Position numbers and translations under genes: made by a program. From positions 3,100,001 to 3,164,000 of the forward strand of contig NC_089177.1 of the NCBI RefSeq assembly GCF_947507565.1: DNA of 64,000 bases, read 5' to 3'. Positions within the stretch are counted from its first letter, which is position 1. Each line of letters begins with the position of its first letter. Positions 1 through 12,737 of the stretch are shown here, one piece after another. This DNA comes from Oscarella lobularis. Taxonomy: Eukaryota > Porifera > Homoscleromorpha > Homosclerophorida > Oscarellidae. Under the pieces are notes generated by a model, which was not told the origin of the DNA, ran no database searches, and was given only the letters and a program-made list of their open reading frames with translations.

Positions 1-1076
1 TTGACCGCCATCGCCGGCGCCGACTCGCTTTGAGTCTCGACGCGAAGAAGCGGTAGAGCTCGAACAAACGAATGCGAGTCTTGCGACGGCTGCTCCAGAC
101 GATTTAAAAACGACGGCGATTCCGAATACGACCGCGGTACAAACGACGCCCTGACTGAAGAGGACGCCACAAGCGGAGTGCTGTGAGGACGAGTCGTCTG
201 CATATACAAATCCGGCCCAGTGGAGGATTTCACTTTTTCATACGACGACGGCGGTATGTGATCATACGTCGACAAGCGTCGCCGATCCGGAGGCGGCGGA
301 AAATGATTCGATTCGTTAAAGAGAACTCGATTGTACTCCTCATCGCCTGATGGAACGATTTCTCCCTCCGATATCGCTCCGGGGGGAGATAGTTGACGCC
401 GTTGCGATGCTCCGATGTCCGGCGACGAACCGGGAAAGACCGACGTGTCCGTTACGGGATCGAGGATGGAATCGTTTTCCGGTTCGAGTTCGTGATAGTG
501 AGCCAATTCGGCTGCCGTGGCGGGGCTGTCTGAAGACGAGTCTTTTTCGACGACGAAACTGCGTCCCTTTCGAACGAGTGCCAGTCTCTTGGGACTCTTA
601 GTATTTGACGTCGTTTTTGGTAGATTTTTTGGATGTAATTTGCGTTGATCTGGCGAGGAGTCGATAGCTGAAGTGCTGGACTCTACTTCGTCAATTTTTC
701 CCTTTCCCTTTCTGCTTTTGTTCACTTTTGCGTAGGGTGGCGAAGCCTTTCGCTCCCTTGCGTCTTTAGACGGTGTTGGACTTCGCATTCGCGGTCGTAC
801 GTCGATTACGTTGAGATGTTTAGCTCCTCGTGCGCGATTCGGCTTCTGAAGCGTTCTGTCGCCGCCGTCTGGTGTTGATCGCACGATGGAATAGCCGGGA
901 TCGGTTTGATTGCTCGTCGTATCGCCTTCTTGTCTGACTTGGAGCTCATCTGGCTCATGCGACGGCTCTTCGATCTATTAGAAACTTCCACGCTCTTTTT
1001 TTGTGCGCGCGTTTTCGCTTTCTACCTTGCTGGGAGACTTCTTCTTCCTCTTGAAGAACTTCTTGACGGTCTGCAT
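1..1076 (-). CDS. Unrecognised disordered protein, 5' part only
   Basis: I do not recognise this gene. A 51-nt first exon (1026-1076) encodes a lysine-rich start, MQTVKKFFKRKKKSPSK. A 51-bp GT-AG intron follows (975-1025), then one long open exon runs off the window edge from 974. The roughly 320 residues visible are rich in Ser, Pro, Arg and Asp with no domain I can name, so the region looks disordered. Short tyrosine motifs (PPYAKV, DPGYSIV) could be phosphorylation or binding sites, perhaps of a scaffold or adaptor, but that is only a guess. The ATG is chosen because it opens the frame and the first exon joins in phase 0. The gene lies downstream of TPR on the same strand, 414 bp away. Confidence 0.6.
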
Positions 1077-1490
1077 TTGTTGTTATGATTGTTATCCGGG
1101 TGTGTGTGTTGTTCGCAACGTCAACGTAAAGCATGCACACGCGCACAATTACCTGGCCCACGAAAAAAAGAATTTCTAACTTCCTGTGTGGTCCCCAGCT
1201 CCAATTTACGTTGTTTCAGTATGCAGTACGTCTAACACAAATATGCATCTACTTACTGTATGCAACAATAAAACGTTAGTCTCCGTTCTTGCTATTTGCC
1301 TTGCCTTTCGGCGCAGACTTCGTACGACCTGCATCAGAGGAGAACTCTTAGCACTAAACTTCGCACGCTAGCGTCGGTTTATACACTTACTCTGAGCAGA
1401 CGAACGTATAATTATTCGTCTGCCTCTGGGAACATTTGAGGCTCCTACAAAGCAACTCAAAACCGATTCTATCTCAAAACAATAGACATT
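1077..1490. other. Intergenic gap between TPR 3' end and next gene
   Basis: This 414-bp stretch lies between the TPR stop codon and the ATG of the next minus-strand gene. It is AT-richer than the flanking exons and must hold the TPR 3' UTR and the promoter of the downstream gene. I see no conserved coding frame, repeat or RNA gene in it. Confidence 0.5.
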
Positions 1491-4400
1491 CTAACCGCCG
1501 GATGGCTGCTGCGTTTGACCGTCATTGGTTCCGTCTGCTTTAGATTCGCTTTGATCAATTTTAGACTGTTCTTGGGTAGCCCTTATTCCCAACTCAGCTT
1601 CCTCTTCCGGCTCGTTAAACAATGCAATATCATCTGACTCCTCGGGAAACTCTTCTCCGAGACCCGGCGGTTCCACGGAGCCCACGGGATCTTCCTTACC
1701 ACCTGCAGAAGAGAATAAGAAAACGAAATTTCATTCGAAGGAAGTTACCATCGGTGGTGGCATCGTCTTGCGATTTATCCTCAACATTCCTACAAACACG
1801 GCAATTGATCAATTAGCCAATCAAAACAAACTACACTTATACTCTGCTTCTGCTTCGGTTGGTGCCATTTCACCACTGTCTACGACGTTATCTCCTTCGC
1901 TGGCACGGTCAGTTTCTTCCACCATCTCAACATCTTCGACAACAACTTGAATTGGCGGTTTAGCGTCTCCGGAATCCGCCTCAGCATCAATTTCTATAAC
2001 GTCGTCGCCTTCGTCTATTGGAACGGCTGTCAATTCCACTTGCTCTTCTTGACCAGCGTCTGAGACAAAAAAGATGAGACCGACCACAAATTCAATTCTA
2101 AAATTCTACCTTTTGGATCCGCATCTTCTTCTTGACCGGTGCGCAACTCAATACAGGTTTCGTCCATCCCCATTCCTTGAAGATCGTTGTACATTGCCAT
2201 TGGTCAACTACGTTTATTATATACTCACCTGACTGGGTTACGATGCCTGGAGTTCCTCGAGGTCCGTCGCCGACGCCACTACTTTCGCTCTGCGAGCTTG
2301 TAGTAGAAGGAAAGCGCAGCGGAAGGCTCACTTGAGGAGAACTGCGTCGAAAAGAAGCTAATCGAGCTAGAAGATCGGGGGAAAAAAGTTCGACGTACGC
2401 TATCATTTGAGCAAATCCGCTCGCTTCGTCGTTGCGTGCGGGAGGATTGAGTACAGGCGTATGCGGCACGGTAGAGTCTTCTGACTCGTCGTAGTGCATG
2501 CTGGGGTGCTGTAAAGATATCGAAATGTTCAGACACGAAATGAAAGAAAGGGACTGCCTAAGCCTTACCCCCGCAAAAGAAAATCGTTGCAATTCAGATC
2601 GAGCCTTTTGCAGTCTCGATTCCCCTCCACTAGGACGAGAAAACGCTTGCGCGACCGACAAAGACGAAGACGACGACGACGACGGAGGCGGCGCTGGTGG
2701 CTCAGAAGAGGCAGGCTCCTAAAAATCCACGTCCTCTAAAAGGCAGAAAAAAAGAGTCGCGCCGTACTTTCTGCTCTCCTTCAATTGACTGAGAGCCAGA
2801 CTCTTTTTGCGAGGCATCCGGCTCCTCCGGCTCCTGACTCTCAACAGGCGCGTCGTCGAGGTCACCCTCCTCGCCGCTGCCAACGATCTCCGTTCGCTTC
2901 GTGTCGTCCTGGCTTTGTCCGCCTTCAACGACGGCTTCCTGGACGTCTAAAACAAAATCCCCATTTTCTTTTCACTTCATGTTGCGATCTCGCAAAATCT
3001 ACCCATTTTTTCGCTGTCTACCGGATCGGCTGGATCTACGGCACTCGTTTCCCGAGGAACTTCTTCGCTTGATTCGCACGTGGCCGTAGCTTCTACTGAC
3101 TGTCGTGGAGCGCTGGAAACGTCCGTTGAGCTGACCTCGGTTTCCTGCGGCTGTTCAGACACTTCGTCGCTCTCCGTTACCTTGACCTTCTTGCTAGATG
3201 GACCGTCGTCTTCCGACGCTACAATTGAAGACAACGTCTCGTCTTCCCGCGGTCGTTTCGTTGACAGAGCGACAGCGGGGCTCGGCGCGCGACTATTAGG
3301 TCCACTACGCAGCTCCCCTTCTTCCGCGTCGCCTTCGCCGACTGCAGGAGTCGGCGCTTCCGTCGGCGCTTCCGTTGACGGAACAGCCACCGTCGTAGCA
3401 GCCGCCACATTTTCGCCACCCCCGCCGCTAGGCAGAGACCTATTTTCCGCCGGCACCGCGTCGGGTGCGGGACCGGAAGCGGCGGCACTTTCGCTCGAGC
3501 CGCTCGTCCCAGCGGCACCGACATCCGGCATAGGAAGCGATGAAGACGTGCCGACGGCAGTCGGTAGGACGGCCGCCGTCGGCGTGGGCCCCGCCAAAAC
3601 GGCCGGAATCGGTTTCACGGTCGCCGTCGGCATCGGCTGGGTTGACGCGACGGTCGGAATTACGTTCGCCGTCACCGGAGTGACGACGTTCGAACTCTGA
3701 TTGGCAACGGCGGCGACTTGAGGCTTCGTCGTCGGCGCCGTCTCCTTCATTCGTCCGCGCTTCTGCAACAGTTGACGATCCTGCTTGAGCTTCTGATTCA
3801 ACAAGGTGCCGTATTTTTCCTGCATTTCTTTCAGTTCGGTTTTTCCCTGCTGCACTTGTTGCTCTAGTTTCGCGACTTTCGCTTCGTACTGCTGTTTAAG
3901 GAGATCGTCGCGCAACGATTGTTCTTCGTCCGTTGCCGCCGCTGCCGTTGCCACGGATGAGCCGCTCTCTTTCAACGCCTTCACTTCCGCAGCCAATTTC
4001 TCCTTTTGACCTTTTCCCCACAAAATCAAAAGAATGCACAAGCACTAGGTGAATTTTACTTGTCAATGTCTTCATTCTCTCCGCCGTTCTTTTCATGACG
4101 TTTTGCGCTCTTTTTAGCTTCTCCTCCTTGTCGGCAACGATTCCCTAAATCAAACATTTTCGCTGCGTCAGCTGGAGAGAAGGCGTCTATCGCATACAGC
4201 CTGATCCTTGTTTTCCTTTTTCTGCTCTTCCACTTCCTTCGTTAGACTTTCAATTTTGCCTTCGAGTGCCGTCGTCTTTTCCTGCAGCGATTCGTCAACC
4301 TGAACGAGAGAAATTGCTCGTTCGCGACGCACGAAACTTCGTATGTAATACCTGAACGACTTTTTTCTGCTCTTCGAGCCGTTTTTCCGCCTGTTCGAGA

Positions 4401-7400
4401 TCAGTTTTCGCCTTTTCGAATTGAGACCTGTACTTCCGTCCGATGTTTCTCAACTACAGGAAAAGCCTTGTTATATCCGACTTGCCCGCTTCGCTTTTTT
4501 TCCCCGTTTCACCGATTGCACTGTCTTCGTTTTCTCTTCCATTTCTCGCGCCTTTGCTTCGAGATCTTTGCGCACCTCCTCAGCAGCAGCCCTGCATTCC
4601 AATGTCCAAAAAAATGACACGCAAAAAATAAGTCTTTGGCTCGCCTACTTTGAAGCAACAGATTCGTCTGTTGCGCGACGAAACGCACGACTACAAGTTC
4701 AATTCCAACATCGATTCAGGAGACACCTAGACACAAGCTTACCCCATATCTTCCAATTCGCCTTCCATTGACTTTAGCTGACCGCTGAAAAACCCATATG
4801 AGAGGCTCTAAGCAAACGAGCGCGTTCTTGTACCTTGCAGCTGCCAACTCCTTTTCCAGCTCGGCAATTTTGCTACCACTCTTCTCTCGGTGCTCGCTAA
4901 AATCGAAAAAATTACCTCATCCTCGGATCACGTGGAGAGTATGTGAAATCATACAGCAAATCCCTGTACTCTTCCGGATCGACGCGATTGCATTGTTCGA
5001 TCAGGTGATTCGTCCTCGCCGTCCACCTGGCAATCTGCGAATACGTCAATACAAAATCGTTCACCGGACCGTCACGTTATTACACACCTCGTTCTTCAAC
5101 GCCGTCTTTTCGGCCAAGAGAAGGTCGCGCTGAGCAATCAGCGCCTTGTTTGACTCCGTCAGCGGACTGATTTCTCCTTCCAGCTGCTTTATCTGAGGAC
5201 AAAGGGGTAGTGCCCCCCGCCACTCCCTTGGGCCATCGGTATGCGTTAGTTACCTTTTCCTTGAGTTCGTCGATCTGCTTTGCCAGAACGTTCTTCTCTT
5301 CTCTCAGGACTTTGTTTGACTCCATGAAGACGTTTAGGTTGTTGACCTGCGAGCAAACAAAGGGAAGTCTCTGAAAGTGAAATTGTTGGACGACGAAGAT
5401 CCCCACCTTGTCCATGACATCAGCATGCTGTTGTGCAGTCATAGCAGAAACCTGTAAGAGCAATGTACGTCAATTTTTTAACAAATAGTCTCTCCTACAC
5501 GTACCTCGCTTTTTTCTTTTTCGTCGCCTAACGCTTTTCTCGTTTCTTCCAACTGTTGTTCCACGTGACTGTACCTCTGCTTGTAACTGTGAAAACCTGA
5601 TTACTTCGCTTTCTTTACTGAAACAAAATTTTTACCGAACGCAGTCCGCTTCAATGACTTCCCACCTCGTTTCGGCGATTTCTTTCTCTCGCCTCAAAAA
5701 TCTGAACAAAGAATATTAGAAAAAATTCGCTAAAAGTCTCAAGAAGTACCTGATAACATCCCACAATTCGCTCGCACTGCGCTGACCATGATCCTTCGAC
5801 TGCCCTTCAGTCAGATCGCCCGATAAGATGCCAGTAAGAGCAACGGCCGATCCACCAGGCTTAGCAAGTGCCAGTCTGTGGCTTAGCTACGCAAGCAACT
5901 ATCGTAGCACAAAAAAACGAAAAAATTCGGATAGAACAAACTTCCTCTCCTTGAGAATGCAATATTTCATTCTGCTTCAGCAGGTCTTGGACGCGACTTT
6001 CGAGATCTCCCTTTGCCTCCTCGGCAGTTTTGATTTGAGCCGCGTAAGTGGCAGCACTTTCTGCGTGCTTCAGCTGCTCTTCTTTCAACTTCTGCGCGCA
6101 AACGTCCTTGTCACGCTGAGCCTTTCTCAACTATTCAACCAAACGCGTAGAAAGTCTTATAATCAGGATTTGCACGCACTCACCTCCTCCTTCACTGTTT
6201 GGTGTAACTGAACATCCTTTGAATGCAACAGCAACTCCTTTTCATACTTATCCTGAGCCTAAAGAAACAATGAAACAAAGAATCAATGAGTAACGAATCT
6301 TTTATCAAAGCCAATAGCAGACACCTCCTGAGCTCTGGCCAACGTTGCTTGATACTCGGCATTAGCTGCCATTTCGGACTCCGCAGCACGCTCCTTTGCG
6401 GCAATCGCCTCCGACAACTCATTTTTGAGCTTCGCGATGGTTTGACGCAAATCCTGCAGCTGAGTCGAAAAAATTAGTCAATAGGCAATAATAGATTTCT
6501 CCATTCGTTACCTGTTCTTGTGATCTCTTCTGAAGAGCGTCCATTTCCGTCTCAACGTCTGCTTTCGCTTGGAATGCCTTTTCCATCTCGTCTTGAATAG
6601 CTGACTCCTTGTCTTTGAGGGCCTTTAGTCGTTCGTCCATTTGATGCTGAAGCTCAACATTGACGCTGTTGGCAACTTGGAGGGACTCCTCATTAGCGAG
6701 ACTCAACGCTTTGTAATCGTCCGCTTGGCGTTGAAGCTGATCGACTCGCCCTTTCAACCCTTACAGGAGAGAGAAGTGAGACGAGAAGAGACACGTTGAA
6801 GCAAATCGACGTACCATCGTTCTGGTCCTGTAACGTTTTTATCTGATTTCTCAATTCCAGCAGAGGCCGTTCACTTTCGTCTGTATCGTCGCCTGAGCTC
6901 GTGAGCTGCGAAATTCGTTGCTTCGCCGCTTCGAGTGACTTCGAGAGCTCTTTCACCTGAAAATGGAGCCGCGTAAAGAGACAGTCACAACGTTTTCCAC
7001 ATTACTTTTTCTTCGGCCTCTATTTTCAAAGTTTCCGCTGATTGATGATCCTTCAAGGCGCTCTGCAACTTCTCCGAAATCCTCTTCAATTCGTCGTCAG
7101 AATGCTGAAGCCGTTTCTATAACATAATGCGTGATTTCTGTCGTAATTCTTCGATTTAAAGTCTATCTACCTGAAGCGACAATGATAAGTCCGTGTATCG
7201 TTGTCGTTCGACGGTCGCTTCCCTTCTCACTTCCGCTAGTTCCTGCTCCAAGCTTTCAATCCGAGAAGAAAGCTTTGTCTGAGTGAGAATATCGTTCTTT
7301 TCTAAATTTGCCTAAAGCACAGAGACCGTATAATCAAACCTTTCCCTCCACTCGTTTTTCTCGCTTACCTGAAGAGTTTGAAGATTTCCTAGCAAAACAT

Positions 7401-10400
7401 TCTGGCCTTTTCGCTCTTTCATAAGGTCTTCATTCAATTGAAGTAGCCTTCCTTCAGATGACTTCAGTTGATCTCGTTCTAGTTTCAACATTCCCTGCAT
7501 GTGCTACAAAAGAAAACGACACCTCACTGCAAGTATTTCTATCCGCGTCAAAATTCCACGTACCTCCGCTTTCACGCACTTTTCCTGTATCGTTGCCAAT
7601 TCCTGGCCGGAGATAATGCAAAGTGTCACAGCTCGTCATTTTAAGGTAGAAACTGATCACCTGTCTCGATTTTTCTAAGGCAGTTTCCAGTTTTGACTGA
7701 ACGTCGGTCAAGTTCTGGTTTCTTTCTTGCAGAATGTTAAGCTCCCTCGTTCGCGATTCCATGTGAACGTTCAACATTTCGGCCTTCTCCTTGCTGAACT
7801 CCAACTACGTACAAAGTCAAGTGAGAATCGCACAGAAACGTCTCGTGCGCTCCTTGAACCTGAGAACTAAGTTTCACTTTCTCCGATTCCAACTTTGAAG
7901 CCTTGTCGCGTAGCTCTTCAATACGACTCTCCATCAGCCTGCAAAAGATGTCAAAAATCCAAACCGCGACTCGGTACACCTTTTGCGCACTTGGCATTTT
8001 TGAACGTTTCCGTTCGATACAATTCAAATTCTTTTTGAAGAACTTCCGTCGCATCGTCTCCTCCGCCCAAACTCTTTGATGGCGAGCTCGACAGGATAGA
8101 AACGTCGGCAGTTTTCGTCGGACTTTTACCACCCTGAGCCAAAACGCGGTACATGTCTCTCTGTCGAACAACGGCCTCCACCTATAAAAAGAGATGACAG
8201 CCAACTCTCTCCCAACATTAAAATTAAACCAGTACCATATCCTCTTGTCTCTTTCGAGCAGCTTTCAATTCGTTTAAGTCGGCGAGAGCCTGGTCAAGTT
8301 GATTCTTGAGCTCAGCAACCCTACAACGGGGGGAGGGGGATATTTCCTCAAGCTGACGTTTTCAGAGCTCGTTCTATTTACCGTGAATCGGCCTGAATTC
8401 GCTCCTCGTTTTCTTGCTGTTCACTCAGCTTTCGAACGACCGAAAGCAATTCCAAATTTACCTGCTGCAATTCGTCGATATTCCTAAAAAAGAAATCGTC
8501 TACGTTCACTGTCTTCTCAAAGACGCGATACCCACTTGAACGTGACGAGTCTCTCAGAAATGACTTGCGAAGAGCTGGATACGTCCGCAAGATTTTGACC
8601 CGAAGCCAATGCGGCGGCATCGTCAGTCGACGAGCCAAGCCCCCCGCGAATTTCCTCGCACTCCCTCAACAGAGTCCGAACCTACGAAAAGAAAAAAAAA
8701 AACAATTAATTATCGGAAGAATAAAGTAGTACAGTAAGCGAAACCGCGCACCTGTTGCTTGAGATCTTCAACTTGCTGTCGTAACGCGGCGTCGGACTTT
8801 TTCAGGTCGCTGCACAATCTTTCGCTGCTGAACGCCTTGGTTCGTTGTCTTTCAATTTCCTGCAGAAAGAAATTTTTTAACAATATAAACGAAAAGAGAT
8901 GAAGCGACGCACTTCCGTCGCTTCACCGAGTTTCTTTGATATATAGTCATTCATCGTTAGCGTTTCTTCAAAGCGCTTTCGCTGTTCTTGCAACATCGGC
9001 GCTTTCGTTTTCAATTCCTAGAAAATGACGATGTCATTTCAAAAAAAGTCAAATCAATTCTACGAATACCCTCAAAATGAGATCCATTTCTTTTCTCAGC
9101 TCCTTGTTTTCCTCTTGCTCTTTGGTAAGCGCCTCCTTTGCATCAACGTAACTCGAATAGATCTAAATAAAAATAAAAAACACGTAGTGCTGCAACGTAA
9201 TGATAAATAACGATAAGGCGTGCGCGTACCTGAGTTAACGTCATTCCGGACTTGAGCCGCGCACTAGACGCAGCCGCAGACGGATAGACCTCGCGAAGGG
9301 TTTTCTCTGACAACGAATGGCCTAGAAATACAACAGTGAACTAAAATTTCCGTACAGAGTCGCACAAGCCTAGCTACAGTACTACTAGCCAGTCAAATGC
9401 GTCTCCACATATATAAGTGTCTTACTGCGAGCTTCTTCTAATTTTTCTTCCAGTTCTTTGACTTTGGTTTCTGGAATTGTTCGCACGTTAAATGAGCAAA
9501 AACATTTCTAGTTGGAGATTATTTACCTAGGAGTCCTGCTCTTGCTGCTAGCGCTTCTTTCTCCTCTTCCAATTCGGCTTGATCTAAAAATCACGCATGC
9601 CAAACAGAATCCTTTTTGCACTCGAGTCGTCTCACATTTGTTTCCTCTATCTACAGTCACTTGCAATTCTTCGACGGCCGTCAGCATCTCCTGAACTCGT
9701 CCATCCAACTCCTCGGACGATTTCTACACAAAGAAATTACTAAATCAATTTTTGACAACTTTCATGACATCTACCTGATACAACGCAGTCAGCTTTGATT
9801 GAGCAGCCAGTTCATTATTATGGTGCTCATCGGACGCCATTTTCTCGTCTCTCACCTAAATGACAACGTCATCCCCTAGAAACGGAATCACTTGTCTTCA
9901 CACCTCCTTCAATTTGTTCAAATACACATCCAATTTGGCCTCCAGTTCACGATTCACTTTCTGCGTCTCTTGAACAATTGCATCGAGTCTTCCAACCTAA
10001 ATTTCGCGCATGCAATACCAATCAGAGCATCTGCTCGTCTCTTTGTACCTCTTGTTCTTTGGCACTCAACTGCACTCTGAGATCAACTCTATCCGAAGCC
10101 TAGAAATGGCAAATACACCGTATAATAGACCGGTACCATATGGTATTCTGACAACTGTTCACTTACTCCTTCATGTCGCATGCTGACCATTTCATTTGAT
10201 TTTGCTCTCAGCTGTGACTGGAGCCATTCGTTCTGCGAGGTGAGCAATTCTTTTTCCTCTGCCAGTCTCTGTTCTTTGAACTGCACACGCCAAAAAAAAG
10301 ATAAAGATGCGTCAGATACTCATTAGAACACGTTTTTTTCTTTATTTGGCTTGCTTTAGAAAGCGTTTCCTTGCTTTGTATTTCTCCCAGTTGAAGCTGA

Positions 10401-11200
10401 AAATAATCCCATAAAAAGTGTCCAAATCCACACGAAACTAATATACCATTGCATCGTTCTTTGCTTTGTTTGCCTTTGCGAGACGCGCCGACATATCGTT
10501 CCATTCCTCTAAAGAAAAACGATGCATTTTATCTCTTGATCCAATCGAATCGACTTACCATCCAACTTGGCGATGACGTCATTCTTTTTCTCCAATATGA
10601 CAATCAATTCCTGTCGACCCTCTTCTGACTTTTCCAGTTTTTCAACCAGTTCATTCTGAAAAAGCGGCAAATGTGTGAAGCAAACTCTCAAACTATTTAT
10701 CCCCTATTACTTTTTCTCGAGAAGTCAAGTCTCTTGCAGACGACAAGTGATTTAGACGCTCGTTCAAGTCGCGTAGTACAGAATCTACAGAAAAAGTTTA
10801 ATCTCGCATGACATTCCTGAAATGTTTGTCACCTTTTTCGGAAATATTTTCCCTCAATTTCGCATTTTCCGTCTCGTGCAACTTGAGCCGTTCTCCGACC
10901 GATCGTAGCTCTTTTTCCACTCGGTGGAACTTATTTTCTAATTGCACATGTCTCAGAGGGCCTCTCTCCGTTCCCCACCTGCTTTCTACCTGCAGCCAGA
11001 GCAAGCATGTCCTTGGCCGAATTCGATTCTTGCAAAGCGCGCGATGCCACGTCGATTCGGCGATCGTACGCCTCCACGACACGCGCAAATACGTTTCCCA
11101 TGTCCTGGCTTTCAAGCAGCGTCCAAGCTGCCGCGATTCGATTGCTCGCAATGCCGCTGGTCTCCGCCAGGGCAGCGACAACCGACTCGCGTTCCGCCAT
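1491..11200 (-). CDS. TPR: Nucleoprotein TPR (nuclear basket protein)
   Basis: TPR forms the coiled-coil basket filaments on the nuclear side of the pore and acts in mRNA export and spindle-checkpoint anchoring. The gene is broken into dozens of short exons by introns near 50 bp. The N-terminal two thirds is continuous heptad coiled coil. Several stretches match recalled vertebrate TPR: QRDMYRVLAQ near 8160 (family QRDMYRILL), GQNVLLGNLQTLQ near 7400 (family GQNLLLTNLQTIQ) and STKRPREDE near 3250 (family PKRTREEE). The C-terminal part is Ala/Pro/Thr-rich, then acidic. It keeps DSTVPHTPVL near 2480 (family DRTVPSTPTL) and a SUMO-interacting-like DDVIEID near 2000. I chose MAERESVVAA at 11200 as the start. 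The frame also stays open to an ATG at 11251, but that would overlap the divergent MRPL13 start. The stop is at 1491. Identity is secure; individual exon borders were not all verified. Confidence 0.9.
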
Positions 11201-11249
11201 GTTTGTTTGAGGAACCCCGTATGCGACAACTCGAAAATTGAAGGATTTC
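11201..11249. promoter_or_regulatory. 49-bp bidirectional promoter, TPR / MRPL13
   Basis: Only 49 bp separate the ATG of TPR on the minus strand from the ATG of MRPL13 on the plus strand. Both genes start outward from here, so the core promoter must be shared or lie partly within the coding exons. I see no TATA box. This is inferred from gene arrangement, not from a recognised motif. Confidence 0.45.
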
Positions 11250-12052
11250 ATGGCTTCGAAGCTGAGCCAAGTGACGCTATCGGAGTCTTTTCGTTACGTT
11301 GCTTGAACTAAGTTTGTAGAACTTCCAAACGTTCACTCGAATGTGGTATCTGATCGACGGACGGGGTCAGGTCGTCGGTCGCCTCGCTTCTATGCTATCC
11401 GGCGTTCTCCAAGGCAAAATTAAACCGATCTATCATCCTGCCAGTAAGAGATGGACTTCATCGAAAGGATGAACGATTTGATTGACGTCTACTAGCGGAC
11501 ATCGGTGATCATGTGGTCGTCATCAATACCGGAGACGTCGTCTTCACAGGTCGAAAATGGGAGAAGAAGCTATACAGACACCATACAGGGTATCTGTACA
11601 CCTAAATTTTGCACGTATGTGTTATATGACCTATGTTGCTTTACAGTTATCCTGGTGGATTGAAAGAAATTGTAGCCGAAAAGCTGCACAACAAAGATGA
11701 GACTATGGTGACAAAAGACAATTTAGTCTTCAAAATTTTTATTTACCATTTTCTTAGGTGCTGCGTAAAGCCGTCTATGGCATGCTGCCTAAGAACAACC
11801 TGCGAAAGAAGAGAATGAGGAGGCTACATCTGTTTCCAACTGACGTATGTCCACAGCGGTGTTTTTTTTCACTTTCTGAGTGTCCTTTAGATTCATCCTT
11901 ATCAGTTGAATATCACCGCAACTCTCGAAGGGCCTTGTCTTTCGCTAAAAAGACTTGAAGACTACACCAAGGAAGAAATAGAAAACTACCCAAAACTTTT
12001 TGACACTAGCCATCTACTAAAGCTAGATTTAGAAATGGATTCCTATACTTAG
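11250..12052 (+). CDS. MRPL13: Mitochondrial ribosomal protein L13 (uL13m)
   Basis: This is a component of the large subunit of the mitochondrial ribosome. Six exons join in phase: 11250-11270, 11320-11443, 11496-11589, 11647-11707, 11758-11844 and 11891-12052. The product of about 182 residues starts [20 protein letters not shown], which lines up with the human start (QQWATFARIWYLLDG). Family signatures are [25 protein letters not shown] and RLHLFP. The C-terminal [15 protein letters not shown] matches human DEYTQEEIDAFPRLW. The first exon encodes only seven residues. I prefer this spliced start to the in-frame ATG at 11341, because the spliced start restores the conserved TFxRxWYL block. 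The gene is head to head with TPR and tail to tail with the CIMIP1-like gene, 38 bp away. Confidence 0.93.
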
Positions 12053-12090
12053 AGCTAATCTAAAGAAAAGTTCAGAAGCAAGTCATTCAG

Positions 12091-12587
12091 TTAATTAATA
12101 GCCTCTGGTGGCCACTTGAGTAGTTTGACGAGCTCTCCTTTGGGTCTTGCATATGGTCCATAGATGTCCACGTGATATGATCGATTGGCTGCCCGCCAGC
12201 CAATTTCCTTTGACGTTGTGGTAGGAAATGGAAGGCTTTTTGACACGTTTGCGGGAGCCAGAGGAGGAAGTTTGAGAGTCTCGGTATCGTGCTTGATCTT
12301 TTCTGCCGCCTTCCTGGGAGAATGAAGCTGACTGTATTTAAAATTTATCTAAAGGCAGATCAATTGATTATAGATTAGACGAGTCTAATTAAATATTGCC
12401 TTTTTGTATTCGCACGAAAGGAATCCCCAATTTTTAGGCCATAAATTTCCAGCTATTTTCTCGCGCTCAATGTGATCTTTCCTATATAAGCATAACTGTA
12501 GTCATGTCCCGACAGCCAAGGAGAAGACCCACACCATATTTGATCCATGTGAGCAATATTTCCTCCGGCTTTTTGCCTGTAGCTCAT
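12091..12587 (-). CDS. CIMIP1: Ciliary microtubule inner protein 1-like (C20orf85/LLC1 family)
   Basis: This is a short, easily missed gene of 123 residues in three exons: 12535-12587, 12400-12481 and 12091-12327. The family binds inside the lumen of axonemal doublet microtubules. Two blocks support the call: DQIWKDHIEREKIAG followed by NLWPKNWGFLS (human DEIWKYRLKAESEA..NWPQNWGFL), and the C-terminal TTTSKEIGWRA (human QTTQGFIGWRS) ending in KWPPEAIN. All phases are consistent: exon 1 carries 17 codons plus two bases, and exons 1 and 2 together make 45 codons. The second intron (12328-12399) begins with GC rather than GT, after AAAAAG. The C-terminal motifs are secure; the family name rests on recalled alignment. 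Confidence 0.75.
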
Positions 12588-12737
12588 AGTTGCAGAAGCA
12601 GTAAACAAATGGCGCTGCTTAGCGCTGGCGACACGCTCCGCCTACAAAACCGCGCATGTCTCTCACATCGTAGCGTGCGTCTGATACATCGCAATTATGC
12701 TCAAAAATAATACAGTTTCTTTCTTTCCCTCTATATG

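Noticed and set aside
11201-11251. Upstream ATG extending TPR by 17 residues
   Set aside because: It would overlap the start codon of divergent MRPL13 at a CATG palindrome. The shorter start with MAERES is more plausible.
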